A stretch of DNA of 22,496 bases from Chloroflexota bacterium. GTDB lineage: Bacteria > Chloroflexota > Dehalococcoidia > SM23-28-2 > RBG-16-64-32. The notes beneath the pieces were generated by a model, which worked only from the letters and a program-made list of their open reading frames with translations, was not told where the DNA came from and searched no databases. A program made the translations under genes and the position numbers. The stretch lies in the NCBI GenBank assembly GCA_022561095.1, contig JADFRV010000010.1, forward strand, positions 1-22,496. Direction: 5' to 3'. The number at the start of each line of letters is the position of its first letter. The stretch's first letter is position 1. Positions 10,518 to 17,527 of this stretch are shown here, one piece after another.

Positions 10518-10544
10518 AATGCCCGGGCTCTGCGCCTGGGCATT
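10518..10544 (+). terminator. Hairpin after clpX
   Basis: AATGCCCGGGC and GCCTGGGCATT pair over 11 bp with one G-T wobble and a 5-nt loop. It lies between the clpX stop and the tlyA promoter. There is no T-run, so it may be a U-tract-poor terminator or an mRNA 3' stabiliser. Confidence 0.5.
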
Positions 10545-10546
10545 CG

Positions 10547-10559
10547 TGCTATCCTGAGG
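10547..10559 (+). promoter_or_regulatory. Extended -10 (TGCTATCCT) and ribosome binding site (GAGG) of tlyA
   Basis: TGCTATCCT at 10547-10555 has the extended TG and a weak hexamer. GAGG follows at 10556-10559, 6 nt before the ATG at 10566. If the promoter is used, the leader is only a few nt and GAGG would lie outside the mRNA; if transcription comes from upstream, GAGG serves as the ribosome binding site. Confidence 0.35.
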
Positions 10560-10565
10560 TGTGTT

Positions 10566-11297
10566 ATGGGCAAGCGGAGGTTGGATATGCTCCTCCTGGA
10601 GCGCGGCCTGTTTGATAGCCGCGAGAAGGCGCGGGTCGCCGTGATGGCCGGCTCGGTCCTGGTGAACGACAGGGCGGCGGTCAAGCCGGCGAGTCTAGTG
10701 GACGAAACCTCGCACCTGCGCCTGGCGGAGAGGCCGCGCTACGCCAGCCGCGGCGGCGATAAGCTGGAGCACGCTCTGGACACCTTCGCGGTCGACGCCG
10801 CTAACGCTGTCGTCGCCGACATCGGCGCGTCCACGGGAGGCTTCACAGACTGCCTCCTCCAGCGCGGCGCCTCCCGCGTCTACGCCATCGACGTGGGGCG
10901 CGGCCAGCTCGACTTGAAACTGCGCCAGGATCCGCGGGTGGTCGTGATGGAAGGGGTAAACGCGCGCTATCTGGAAGCGCTTCCGGAGTCCGTTGACCTG
11001 GTGACCGTTGACGTGGCGTTCATCTCCCTGCGCCGGGTTCTGCCGTCGGCCAGGCGCCTGCTGCGGCCGGGTGCCGCCATCGTGGCGCTGTTCAAGCCGC
11101 AGTTCGAGGCCGCCAAGCGTGAGGTCGGCAAGGGCGGCGTAATCCGTGACCCTCTGATGCACGCTACGCTCATCGGGCGCTTCGCCGCCTGGTGTGTGGA
11201 GAACCGCCTGCGAATCCGGGGTCTGACGGCTTCTCCCCTGTTGGGCCCGGCGGGCAACCGCGAGTTCTTCTTTCACCTGCGGGAGGCGTCCCCGTGA
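10566..11297 (+). CDS. tlyA: TlyA family rRNA 2'-O-ribose methyltransferase
   Basis: TlyA methylates the ribose of specific nucleotides in 16S and/or 23S rRNA. The 243-residue protein starts with an S4 RNA-binding domain (RLDMLLLERGLFDSREKA, then GSVLVNDRAAVKPA) and continues into an FtsJ-like Rossmann domain. The SAM-binding motif is ADIGASTGGFTDCLL at about residues 80-94, and VTVDVAFISLRRVLP and LFKPQFEA follow. I start at the ATG preceded by GAGG; an in-frame GTG 66 nt upstream would add a non-homologous tail and would span the hairpin and promoter. The stop overlaps the nadK start by 4 nt, a very common gene pairing. Confidence 0.95.
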   Translation: MGKRRLDMLLLERGLFDSREKARVAVMAGSVLVNDRAAVKPASLVDETSHLRLAERPRYASRGGDKLEHALDTFAVDAANAVVADIGASTGGFTDCLLQRGASRVYAIDVGRGQLDLKLRQDPRVVVMEGVNARYLEALPESVDLVTVDVAFISLRRVLPSARRLLRPGAAIVALFKPQFEAAKREVGKGGVIRDPLMHATLIGRFAAWCVENRLRIRGLTASPLLGPAGNREFFFHLREASP

Positions 11298-12172
11298 ACA
11301 AGGTTGGCATCTTCATCGCCGCCCGCTGGCGGGGCGCCAATGAGCTGTTGGAGAGCCTGCGCGACGTGCTCGCCTCGCAGGTGGAGGAAGTGTGGCAGAC
11401 CTCCAACTGGGACGACTCGCCAGCCCAGGAGCAGATCGAAGGGACGGACTGCATCATATGCCTGGGCGGCGATGGCTCAATGCTGTGGGCGGCGCGGGCG
11501 GTCGTGCCTCATGCTGTGCCCATCTTCGGCGTGAACATGGGGCGTCTCGGCTTCCTGGCAGAGATCGGCCCCGCGGAGCTCATGGATATGCTTCCCCGCG
11601 TCCTGGCGGGCGAGGGCCGAGTGGAGGAGCGGGCGATGCTCCAGGCCCAGGTCCCGGCCTGGGGCCAGACGTTCCAGGCCCTGAACGACGTTGTGGTCGG
11701 CCGTTCGTTTGCGGGGCGGCCCGTCTACCTGGACGTGTCTGTAGACGGCCGCCGCCTGGCCGTCTACGGCTCAGACGCCGTTATCGTGGCCACCGCCACG
11801 GGCAGTACCGGCTACTCACTGTCCGCCGGCGGGCCGATCCTCCATCCGGAGTCTCGAGACCTGGTGCTGACGCCGGTGGCGCCGCACCTCGCGCCGGCGC
11901 GGTCCCTGGTTCTGCCTGGGGATGCCGTTGTCGACCTCGTGCTGAGCGCGGAGGAGGGCGCCACCGTCAGCGTCGACGGGCAGGTAAACCGCTCCCTGGA
12001 GAGCGGAGACAGCGTCTCCGTCTGTCGCAGCCCGCACGTCGCCCGCTTCCTGCGGCTGTCCGAGCCCTCAGACCACTATCGCATCCTGGCCGAGAGGCTG
12101 GAGTGGCAAACGGGGATCAGCCCCGCGAAGTACCCGGAGATGTTCGATCAGAAGGGCGCCGGGCCCAAGTAG
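11294..12172 (+). CDS. nadK: NAD kinase
   Basis: NAD kinase phosphorylates NAD+ to NADP+ in the cytoplasm. The 292-residue product has the diagnostic GGDGS motif (about residues 58-62), NMGRLGFLAE (about 81-90), and the TATGSTGYSLSAGGP segment of the C-terminal beta domain. The protein starts MNKVGIFIA at a GTG overlapping the tlyA stop; earlier in-frame starts lie inside tlyA and are not credible. The NADP made here would serve the isocitrate dehydrogenase encoded in the same window if that enzyme is NADP-dependent. Confidence 0.97.
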   Translation: MNKVGIFIAARWRGANELLESLRDVLASQVEEVWQTSNWDDSPAQEQIEGTDCIICLGGDGSMLWAARAVVPHAVPIFGVNMGRLGFLAEIGPAELMDMLPRVLAGEGRVEERAMLQAQVPAWGQTFQALNDVVVGRSFAGRPVYLDVSVDGRRLAVYGSDAVIVATATGSTGYSLSAGGPILHPESRDLVLTPVAPHLAPARSLVLPGDAVVDLVLSAEEGATVSVDGQVNRSLESGDSVSVCRSPHVARFLRLSEPSDHYRILAERLEWQTGISPAKYPEMFDQKGAGPK

Positions 12173-12200
12173 CGACGGGCCCGCACGCCGGATACGGCAC

Positions 12201-12755
12201 TTGTCCGAACCCTCCCCCGAGCGAGTCCTCGAGAGCCGCCGACTTTACGAAGGGCGGATCGTGAACCTGCGTGTCGATACCGTTGAGCTGCCGGGAGGCC
12301 GCATCGCCACCCGCGAGGTCGTGGAGCACGGCGACGTTGTCGCTATAGTGCCTCTCCTGGAGGGGGACGATGTGCTTCTCGTCCGTCAGTATCGCCTGCC
12401 CGCGGAGAAGGTGCTGCTGGAGGTGCCGGCCGGCGGCGTGGACGGGGGTGAGAGCGTGGAGGCGGCGGCCCAGCGCGAGCTGGGCGAAGAGTGCGGCCAG
12501 CGGGCGGGCCGCCTGGAGCGGCTGGGCGGCTTCTACGTATCGCCGGGGTTCTGCAACGAGTTCGTGCACGTGTTTCTCGCCACCCAGCTTGAGCCCGTGG
12601 AGTCGCACCCTGACCCCGACGAGCAGCTAGCAGTGGTGCGGCTGCCCCTGCCGGAGGCGCTGCGGCTCGTCAGCGGCGGTGAGATACGGGACGGCAAGAG
12701 CATCATCGGTCTGACCTGGGCGTGGGCGAAAGTGCGCGGTTTCACGATTGAATAG
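12201..12755 (+). CDS. NUDIX hydrolase, ADP-ribose pyrophosphatase-like
   Basis: A 184-residue NUDIX enzyme, probably hydrolysing ADP-ribose or related nucleoside diphosphates. The Nudix box is complete: G-x5-E-x7-RELGEECG at about residues 82-103. A preceding VLLVRQYRLPAEKVLLEVPAGG segment and a following GGFYVSPGFCNEFVHVFLA segment are typical of the ADP-ribose pyrophosphatase subgroup. The start is a TTG 28 nt after nadK with no strong ribosome binding site; SRRLYEGRIVNLRVD shows that the N-terminus is otherwise complete. NAD metabolism links it loosely to nadK. Its stop codon lies within the frd promoter. Confidence 0.92.
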   Translation: MSEPSPERVLESRRLYEGRIVNLRVDTVELPGGRIATREVVEHGDVVAIVPLLEGDDVLLVRQYRLPAEKVLLEVPAGGVDGGESVEAAAQRELGEECGQRAGRLERLGGFYVSPGFCNEFVHVFLATQLEPVESHPDPDEQLAVVRLPLPEALRLVSGGEIRDGKSIIGLTWAWAKVRGFTIE

Positions 12756-12795
12756 AGGTGACGCGCTTGATAGAATGGGCTTCGGTTCAAGGAGG
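12748..12795 (+). promoter_or_regulatory. Promoter and ribosome binding site of frdABCD
   Basis: TTGAAT (12748-12753), a 17-bp spacer and TAGAAT (12771-12776) with an extending TG (12768-12769) form a good promoter overlapping the end of the NUDIX gene. Transcription should start at about 12783. AAGGAGG at 12789-12795 is 5 nt before the TTG start of frdA and outcompetes a useless ATG at 12797, which opens only five codons. Confidence 0.65.
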
Positions 12796-12800
12796 CATGT

Positions 12801-14558
12801 TTGTCCCAGCATGACGTCGTGATCGTCGGCGGTGGCGGCGCTGGCCTGCGCGCCGCGATCGCCGCCGCCCAGACCCACTCCGACCTCGACATCGCCATAG
12901 TCTCAAAGGTCTATCCGATGCGGAGCCATACCGTCTCTGCGGAGGGCGGCGCCGCGGCTGTAATCAAACCCAACGATTCCCTTGAGGACCACATCAACGA
13001 CACTATCTCCGGCGCCGACTGGTTGGCTGATCAGGACGCTGTAGATATCTTCGTGCGGGAGGCGCCGAACGAGATGGTTCAGCTGGAGCACTGGGGCTGC
13101 TCCTGGAGTCGGGAGTCTGACGGCAGTGTTGCCGTGCGCGCGTTCGGCGGCATGGGCACCGAGCGAACGTGGTTCGCTGCCGACAAGACCGGATTCCACA
13201 TGCTGCACACCCTCTTCCAGACGTCGCTCAAGTACGCTAATATCGCGCGCTACGATGAGTGGTTCGCCACCCGCCTCTTGGTCGAGAACGGCCGCTGTCA
13301 AGGGGTAGTCGCGATCGAGCTCCGCACCGGCCAGGTGCGCCCGATCCTCGGCAAGGCGGTGATCCTCTGCACCGGCGGCGCGGGCCGCATCTTCCCCTTC
13401 ACCACGAACGCCGCGATCAAGACCGGCGACGGTATGGGGATGGCCTATCTGGCCGGTGTGCCGCTTAAGGACTTGGAGTTCGTCCAGTACCATCCGACCG
13501 GCCTGCCGGGCACGGGCATCCTGATTACCGAGGCGGCCCGCGCCGAAGGCGGCATCCTGCTCAACAAGGACGGCGACCGCTACCTGCGCCGCTACGACCT
13601 AGGCGAGCCGCTTGACGTGAACGACCCGCGCCACCCTCAGAAGCGGGCGATGGAGCTGGGCCCCCGCGACCGGCTCTCCCAGGCGTTCATCAAGGAGCAG
13701 GAGCAGGGCAACGTCTTCGATGGGCCCTACGGCACCTACGTGCACTTGGACGTGCGTCACCTGGGGGAAAAGAAGATCGACAAGCGCATCCCGTTCGTGC
13801 GGGAGCTCGCCAAGAACTATGGGGGCATAGACCCGGTGCACGAACCGATCCCGGTGCGCCCGGTGGTCCACTATATGATGGGCGGAGTGCATACCGATAT
13901 CGAGGCGGCGACGCCCCTCCCCGGCCTCTACGCCGCTGGCGAATGCGCCTGCGTCAGCATCAATGGGGCCAACCGGCTGGGCTCCAACTCGCTTACCGAG
14001 CTGCTGGTGTTCGGCGCCCGCGCCGGCCGCAACGCCGCGCACTGGGCGCGCGAGCAGCCGGAGTTCGACGGCGCCGCTCTCGAGCGGCTCGCTTCCGACG
14101 AGCAGGAGCGCATCGCCCGCGAGTACGTGCGCAAGATGGATGGCGGCGAACGGATCGCAACCCTGCGCACGGAGCTCCAGAGCGCGATGGAGGAGGGCGC
14201 CGGCGTCTATCGGACTGAGTCCTCGCTGCGCGCCACCAGCGAGCGGATCGCCGAGATCAGGGAGCGGTTTCGCAATGTGCAGCTGGACGACCACAGCCTC
14301 AGCTTCAACACTGAGCTTACCTCGGCGCTGGAGTTGGAGTTCATGATCGGGATCGCGGAGGCGCTGGCGCACTCGGCCCTGGCCCGCACCGAATCTCGCG
14401 GCTCGCACCAGCGCACCGACCATCCGGAGCGGGACGACGAGCATTTCCTTAAGCACTCGCTCGCCTACCGCAGCGACGATACGTCCCGTATCGAGTACCA
14501 GGACGTGGTGATTACCAATTGGCCGCCGGCCGAACGTGTGTATGGCCGGGATCACTAG
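12801..14558 (+). CDS. frdA: Fumarate reductase / succinate dehydrogenase flavoprotein subunit
   Basis: Catalytic subunit of complex II, interconverting succinate and fumarate with electrons passed to quinone. The 585 residues begin with the FAD dinucleotide-binding motif VVIVGGGGAGLRAA. H43 in RSHTVSAEGG is the covalent FAD attachment site. HPTGLPGTGILITEAARAEGG and the HYMMGGVHTD segment hold the substrate-site residues, and SINGANRLGSNSLTELLVFG is conserved in the family. The start is a TTG with a strong AAGGAGG. It is the first of four genes whose membrane subunits are of the FrdC/FrdD type, hence the name; the working direction cannot be told from sequence, and the TCA neighbours favour succinate oxidation. 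Confidence 0.95.
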   Translation: MSQHDVVIVGGGGAGLRAAIAAAQTHSDLDIAIVSKVYPMRSHTVSAEGGAAAVIKPNDSLEDHINDTISGADWLADQDAVDIFVREAPNEMVQLEHWGCSWSRESDGSVAVRAFGGMGTERTWFAADKTGFHMLHTLFQTSLKYANIARYDEWFATRLLVENGRCQGVVAIELRTGQVRPILGKAVILCTGGAGRIFPFTTNAAIKTGDGMGMAYLAGVPLKDLEFVQYHPTGLPGTGILITEAARAEGGILLNKDGDRYLRRYDLGEPLDVNDPRHPQKRAMELGPRDRLSQAFIKEQEQGNVFDGPYGTYVHLDVRHLGEKKIDKRIPFVRELAKNYGGIDPVHEPIPVRPVVHYMMGGVHTDIEAATPLPGLYAAGECACVSINGANRLGSNSLTELLVFGARAGRNAAHWAREQPEFDGAALERLASDEQERIAREYVRKMDGGERIATLRTELQSAMEEGAGVYRTESSLRATSERIAEIRERFRNVQLDDHSLSFNTELTSALELEFMIGIAEALAHSALARTESRGSHQRTDHPERDDEHFLKHSLAYRSDDTSRIEYQDVVITNWPPAERVYGRDH

Positions 14559-14574
14559 GGCGCTGGAGCCCTAG
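14555..14574 (+). other. Hairpin across the frdA stop codon
   Basis: CTAGGGC (14555-14561) and GCCCTAG (14568-14574) are perfect inverted repeats with a 6-nt loop. The left arm includes the frdA TAG. A GGAGG-like ribosome binding site for frdB follows within 5 nt, so the structure could tune frdA-frdB coupling or the subunit ratio. No T-run follows, so it is not a typical terminator. Confidence 0.4.
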
Positions 14575-14586
14575 TCTGGAGGTGTC

Positions 14587-15360
14587 ATGACTAATGCAGT
14601 CGCCGCCGACGGGACGATCACCCTAGAGGTGGCACGTTACCGCCCCGAGCAGGACGAGCGGCCTACCTTCCAGCGCTACGAAGTCCCCTACCGCCAGGAT
14701 TGGGTGGTGCTGGACGCCCTCAACTACCTGAAGGACTACGTCGATGGCACCCTCTCCTACCGCTGGTCCTGCCGGATGGGCATCTGCGGCAGCTGCGGCA
14801 TGATGGTGAACGGGGTGCCAAAGCTGACCTGTGCGGTCTTCCTTCGCGACTACCACCCCGGACTGATCCGGGTCGAGGCCCTCGCCAACTTCCCGGTCGA
14901 GCGCGATCTCGTTATCGTCCTCGACGACTTCATGGAGAAGCTCCAGGCGGTCAAGCCCTGGATCATCCGCGACGATGAGAAGCCGCTCGAGGAGGGCGAG
15001 TACCTGCAGACGCCGGAACAACGGGCCAGCTTCGAGCAGTACAGCATGTGCATCAACTGCATGCTCTGCTATTCCGCCTGCCCCGTGTACCAGAGCGAGG
15101 AAAAGTTCGTCGGCCCGGCTGCGCTGGCGCTGGCGCAGCGTTACAATCTGGACTCGCGCGACCAGGGGAACCACGAACGCAACGAGCTGATATGGGCGGA
15201 CGAGGGCATCTGGGACTGCACCTTCGTCGGCGAGTGCAGCACCGTCTGCCCGAAGCACGTAGACCCCGCCGGCGCCATCCAGCAGGCCAAAGTGGAGAGC
15301 ACCATCGGCTGGTTCCAGTCGTTCCTGACGCCGTTCGGCCGCAAGTCGGTCAAGGAGTAA
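14587..15360 (+). CDS. frdB: Fumarate reductase / succinate dehydrogenase iron-sulfur subunit
   Basis: Electron-transfer subunit carrying three Fe-S clusters between the FrdA flavin and the quinone, 257 residues. C62, C67, C70 and C82 (CRMGICGSC...LTC) bind the [2Fe-2S] cluster. C155, C158, C161 and C165 (CINCMLCYSAC) and C211, C217 and C221 (CTFVGECSTVC) supply the [4Fe-4S] and [3Fe-4S] clusters. All expected ligands are present. GGAGG upstream supports the ATG. frdC follows after a 2-nt gap. Confidence 0.97.
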   Translation: MTNAVAADGTITLEVARYRPEQDERPTFQRYEVPYRQDWVVLDALNYLKDYVDGTLSYRWSCRMGICGSCGMMVNGVPKLTCAVFLRDYHPGLIRVEALANFPVERDLVIVLDDFMEKLQAVKPWIIRDDEKPLEEGEYLQTPEQRASFEQYSMCINCMLCYSACPVYQSEEKFVGPAALALAQRYNLDSRDQGNHERNELIWADEGIWDCTFVGECSTVCPKHVDPAGAIQQAKVESTIGWFQSFLTPFGRKSVKE

Positions 15361-15362
15361 CG

Positions 15363-15746
15363 ATGGCAAGGCCCTACCCGCGCACCGTCTCCAACACCTG
15401 GTGGCTGAAGCGCTGGCCCTACCGGATCTTCATGCTGCGCGAGCTGTCGGCGGTGTTCGTCGCCGCCTACGTCGTGCTACTGCTCGTGCTGGTGACGAAG
15501 GTGCACGACGGAGCCGCTGCGTTCGAGGGCTACTTGGACTTCCTCCAATCGCCGCTGCTGATCGCTTTCCATGTTGTGGCTCTGCTGTTCGTGATACTGC
15601 ACGCTGTCACCTGGTTCCAGGCGGTGCCGAAGGGGCTGCCCCTGCGGCGCGGCGAGGAGCGGCTGCCGCCAGCGTTGATGATCGGTGCTAGTTACGTTGG
15701 CTGGCTGGCGGTCTCGGTCGTCGTCGCCGCCATCTTCCTGCTATGA
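15363..15746 (+). CDS. frdC: Fumarate reductase membrane subunit C
   Basis: Membrane anchor and part of the quinone site, 127 residues. The N-terminus (PYPRTVSNTWWLKRWPYRIFMLRE) is the hallmark of the E. coli-type FrdC family. Glu27 in MLREL aligns by motif with E. coli FrdC Glu29, known to act at the quinol site. Three hydrophobic helices are visible (about 28-48, 62-82, 106-126). The helices lack the usual pair of haem-ligating His residues of SdhC, fitting a haem-free (type D) complex. The ATG at 15363 is in frame and two bases after the frdB stop. Confidence 0.93.
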   Translation: MARPYPRTVSNTWWLKRWPYRIFMLRELSAVFVAAYVVLLLVLVTKVHDGAAAFEGYLDFLQSPLLIAFHVVALLFVILHAVTWFQAVPKGLPLRRGEERLPPALMIGASYVGWLAVSVVVAAIFLL

Positions 15747-16096
15747 CCGCAAAGGGGACTGCGATGCGCAGATCGAACGAACCGCTCTTCTGGTCGCTGT
15801 TCTCCGCCGGCGGCGTCGTAGTGGCGCTGCTGGTGCCGGTCCTGATTGTGCTCACCGGCTTCGTCGTGCCTGCGGAGGAGATCGAGTTCGACCGCCTCGA
15901 GGATATCTTCACCAACCCGCTGGTCCGGATCGTGCTGTTCGGGCTGGCCTCCCTGGCCTTCTTCCATGGGGCGCATCGCTTCCGTCACACCCTGGTCGAC
16001 ATCGGCCTGAGGCCGCTGGCGCTGCCGATCACCGTGGTCTGCTACGTGACGGCGCTGGCCGGTACTGTGTGGGCGGCCACAGTCGCGTTCGGTTGA
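15743..16096 (+). CDS. frdD: Fumarate reductase membrane subunit D
   Basis: Second haem-free membrane anchor, 117 residues. RSNEPLFWSLFSAGG near the N-terminus and HGAHRFRHTLVD in the middle are the FrdD family signatures. Three hydrophobic segments are visible. The ATG at 15743 overlaps the frdC stop by 4 nt (ATGA). A second in-frame ATG at 15764 has a better AAAGGGG ribosome binding site and gives a 110-residue product beginning MRRSNEP, close to the family start, so either may be used. It is the last gene of frdABCD. A weak AGGCC/GGCCT hairpin (16102-16122) follows. Confidence 0.93.
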   Translation: MTAKGTAMRRSNEPLFWSLFSAGGVVVALLVPVLIVLTGFVVPAEEIEFDRLEDIFTNPLVRIVLFGLASLAFFHGAHRFRHTLVDIGLRPLALPITVVCYVTALAGTVWAATVAFG

Positions 16097-16125
16097 GCAA
16101 AAGGCCCCGTTGTCAGTGGCCTAAC

Positions 16126-16167
16126 CTATCCCTCCAGAACCTCCGGCTGACGCCACCGCGCCTTCCC
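16126..16167 (-). pseudogene. Detached copy of the 3' end of fumB
   Basis: Read on the minus strand this encodes GKARWRQPEVLEG and a TAG stop. The intact fumB ends GKARWRQAEVLEG and a stop. At the DNA level 16130-16167 matches 16960-16997 with two mismatches in 38 bp. The fragment has no gene upstream of it on the minus strand and lies on the far side of the HTH gene from fumB, so it is a duplication remnant. Confidence 0.75.
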
Positions 16168-16183
16168 GCGTTAGACAGTCTGA

Positions 16184-16220
16184 CCGTTGACAGCCGCCCG
16201 GCCCAGGCGTACAATCGCGG
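16184..16220 (+). repeat. Direct repeat, copy 1 (contains the HTH-gene promoter)
   Basis: This 37-bp block matches 16903-16940 with three mismatches and one single-base indel. The two copies lie on either side of the HTH gene. Copy 1 holds an intact TTGACA...TACAAT promoter; in copy 2 the -10 is altered to CACAAAT. Confidence 0.7.
16187..16215 (+). promoter_or_regulatory. Near-consensus sigma-70 promoter of the HTH gene
   Basis: A perfect TTGACA (16187-16192), a 17-bp spacer and TACAAT (16210-16215, 5 of 6). This is the best two-box promoter in the window. Start is predicted near 16222. A good AGGAG (16271-16275) lies 7 nt before the ATG at 16283. Confidence 0.7.
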
Positions 16221-16282
16221 TCAGAACACCGCCTGCACTGTTCTGAGCCCCAGGTGATTGTGACCGAAAGAGGAGTCTAATC

Positions 16283-16813
16283 ATGACCAGCCTCACGACA
16301 GACCAAGCGAACGAGCGGGTTCGTGTCATCCAGGAGTCAGCCAACTTTACCGAGGCCGCTGCCCGCTTGAACATGCCCATTACTACGCTCAAGACATGGG
16401 CAAGACGGAACCCGAAGTACGTGTCGAAGGAACTGTACGAGAGCAAGCTGCAGCTCACGCCGGAGGAACTCATAGCTCGGAAGCAATCGCTCCCGAAGGC
16501 AGTGGAGGCGGCCCGCGGCAAGCCGAGGCGATACAGTGCCAGAACACGGCCGGGGCCGGTGACGGTCACTTTATGGAAGCCAACGTCCCCGCAGCAGTTC
16601 GCCGATGCTTTCTTGGACCGCATGATGGCGTTGCGAGCGGAGGTCGGGGTTCAGGCGGAGCGGATTGCCGCGCTGGAGAACGAGACCAACCGCCTCAAGT
16701 ACGAGCAGACCCAACTGGAGGCATACCGCACCGTGTCGCGCCGGCAGAAGGAGGAAGGGAACGCGGCGTTTAAGAAGAGGCTCACTGACGCTATGGGAAC
16801 AGGAGAACAGTAA
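16283..16813 (+). CDS. Orphan helix-turn-helix / coiled-coil protein
   Basis: A 176-residue protein I do not recognise. Residues about 8-42 (ERVRVIQESANFTEAA..LNMPITTLKTWARRN) look like a homeodomain-like helix-turn-helix: a helix, a short turn and a recognition-like helix ending in WARR, as in small transposase OrfA or terminase small-subunit DNA-binding domains. The middle is basic and proline-containing (RGKPRRYSARTRPGP). Residues about 105-160 form a long polar, probably coiled-coil helix (MMALRAEVGVQAERIAALENETNRLKYEQTQLEAY). The C-terminus is basic. A DNA-binding dimer is likely; no catalytic motif is seen. It sits between frdD and fumB, flanked by duplicated fragments, and has its own strong promoter and ribosome binding site. 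Base composition looks somewhat less GC-rich than the neighbours (not computed). Confidence 0.75.
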   Translation: MTSLTTDQANERVRVIQESANFTEAAARLNMPITTLKTWARRNPKYVSKELYESKLQLTPEELIARKQSLPKAVEAARGKPRRYSARTRPGPVTVTLWKPTSPQQFADAFLDRMMALRAEVGVQAERIAALENETNRLKYEQTQLEAYRTVSRRQKEEGNAAFKKRLTDAMGTGEQ

Positions 16814-16902
16814 AGGCTTCCATGCACCCTATCCTGATGCAGTGGTGGCTAGCGGCGCTGTCGCCACCTTCACCTCGACCGTCCTCAGCGGTCTTAGCGA
16901 AC

Positions 16903-16940
16903 CCGTTGACACCCGCCCAGCCCAGGCGCACAAATCGCGG
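16903..16940 (+). repeat. Direct repeat, copy 2
   Basis: Second copy of the 16184-16220 block, located between the HTH gene and the fumB stop. It keeps TTGACA (16906-16911) but the -10 region reads CACAAAT, so promoter activity is probably lost. The rest of 16814-16955 shows only an imperfect GTGGC...GCCAC hairpin (about 16850-16872) that could end HTH-gene transcription. Confidence 0.65.
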
Positions 16941-16955
16941 CAAGTAGGCCCGCCA

Positions 16956-17525
16956 CTACCCCTCCAGCACCTCCGCCTGACGCCACCGCGCCTTCCCTTG
17001 CTCCAGAAGGTCGCCGCCGTGGACGTCGTTGCACACCACCACCGGGAACTCCTCCACCTCCAGCAGCCTTATCGCCTCCGTCCCCAGCTCCTCGTAGGCG
17101 ACGACCTCCACGCGCCGGATCCGCTTGGACAGCAGTGCGCCCGCACCGCCGACGGCCAGGAAATACACCGCGTGGTGCTTCCGCAGCGCCTCCCGCACCT
17201 GCGGGCCGCGGCCCCCTTTGCCGATCGCGCCCCTGAGACCGGCCTCCAGCAGGGGGATCGTGTACGGGTCCATGCGCATCGCCGTGGTGGGCCCGGCCGA
17301 GCCGATCACCTCTCCCGGCTTGGCCGGCGTGGGCCCGACGTAGTAGACTACCTGGCCGCGGACGTCCACGGGGAGCGGCTCGCCTCTGGACAGCGCCTCC
17401 ACCATGCGGCGGTGAGCGGCGTCGCGGGCCGTGTACAGGCTGCCGCTGAGGAAGACGGAGTCGCCCACACGCAGCTTCTCGATGGTGTCCTCGGTCAGAG
17501 GGAGACGGATGTGGTGCTCGGCCAC
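16956..17525 (-). CDS. fumB: Fumarate hydratase class I, beta subunit
   Basis: Partner of the alpha subunit in the two-subunit oxygen-sensitive fumarase that hydrates fumarate to malate. The 189-residue product begins MAEHHIRLPLTEDTIEKLRVGDSVFLSG, the normal N-terminus of this beta family, and has YVGPTPAKPGEVIGSAGPTTAMRMDPYT and the GKGGRGPQV segment of the C-terminal domain. I use the GTG start 2 nt after the stop of the CC-motif reading frame. The frame stays open another 107 codons upstream, but that part is an Arg/Pro-rich shadow of the CC-motif frame and lacks family similarity. Its last 13 codons are duplicated at 16126-16167. The symbol denotes the beta subunit of a two-subunit fumarase, not E. 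coli FumB. Confidence 0.88.
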   Translation of the reverse strand: MAEHHIRLPLTEDTIEKLRVGDSVFLSGSLYTARDAAHRRMVEALSRGEPLPVDVRGQVVYYVGPTPAKPGEVIGSAGPTTAMRMDPYTIPLLEAGLRGAIGKGGRGPQVREALRKHHAVYFLAVGGAGALLSKRIRRVEVVAYEELGTEAIRLLEVEEFPVVVCNDVHGGDLLEQGKARWRQAEVLEG

Positions 17526-17527
17526 GG

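Noticed and set aside
10500..10565. Upstream GTG start for tlyA
   Set aside because: Would translate through a hairpin and a promoter-like element and add 22 residues not typical of TlyA; the ATG at 10566 has GAGG upstream.
11192..11293. Upstream start for nadK inside tlyA
   Set aside because: The added residues are tlyA sequence in another frame; the GTG at 11294 overlaps the tlyA stop in the usual way and gives a normal NAD kinase N-terminus.
12797..12814. ATG just before frdA as its start
   Set aside because: Out of frame and stops after five codons; the TTG at 12801 gives the correct flavoprotein N-terminus.
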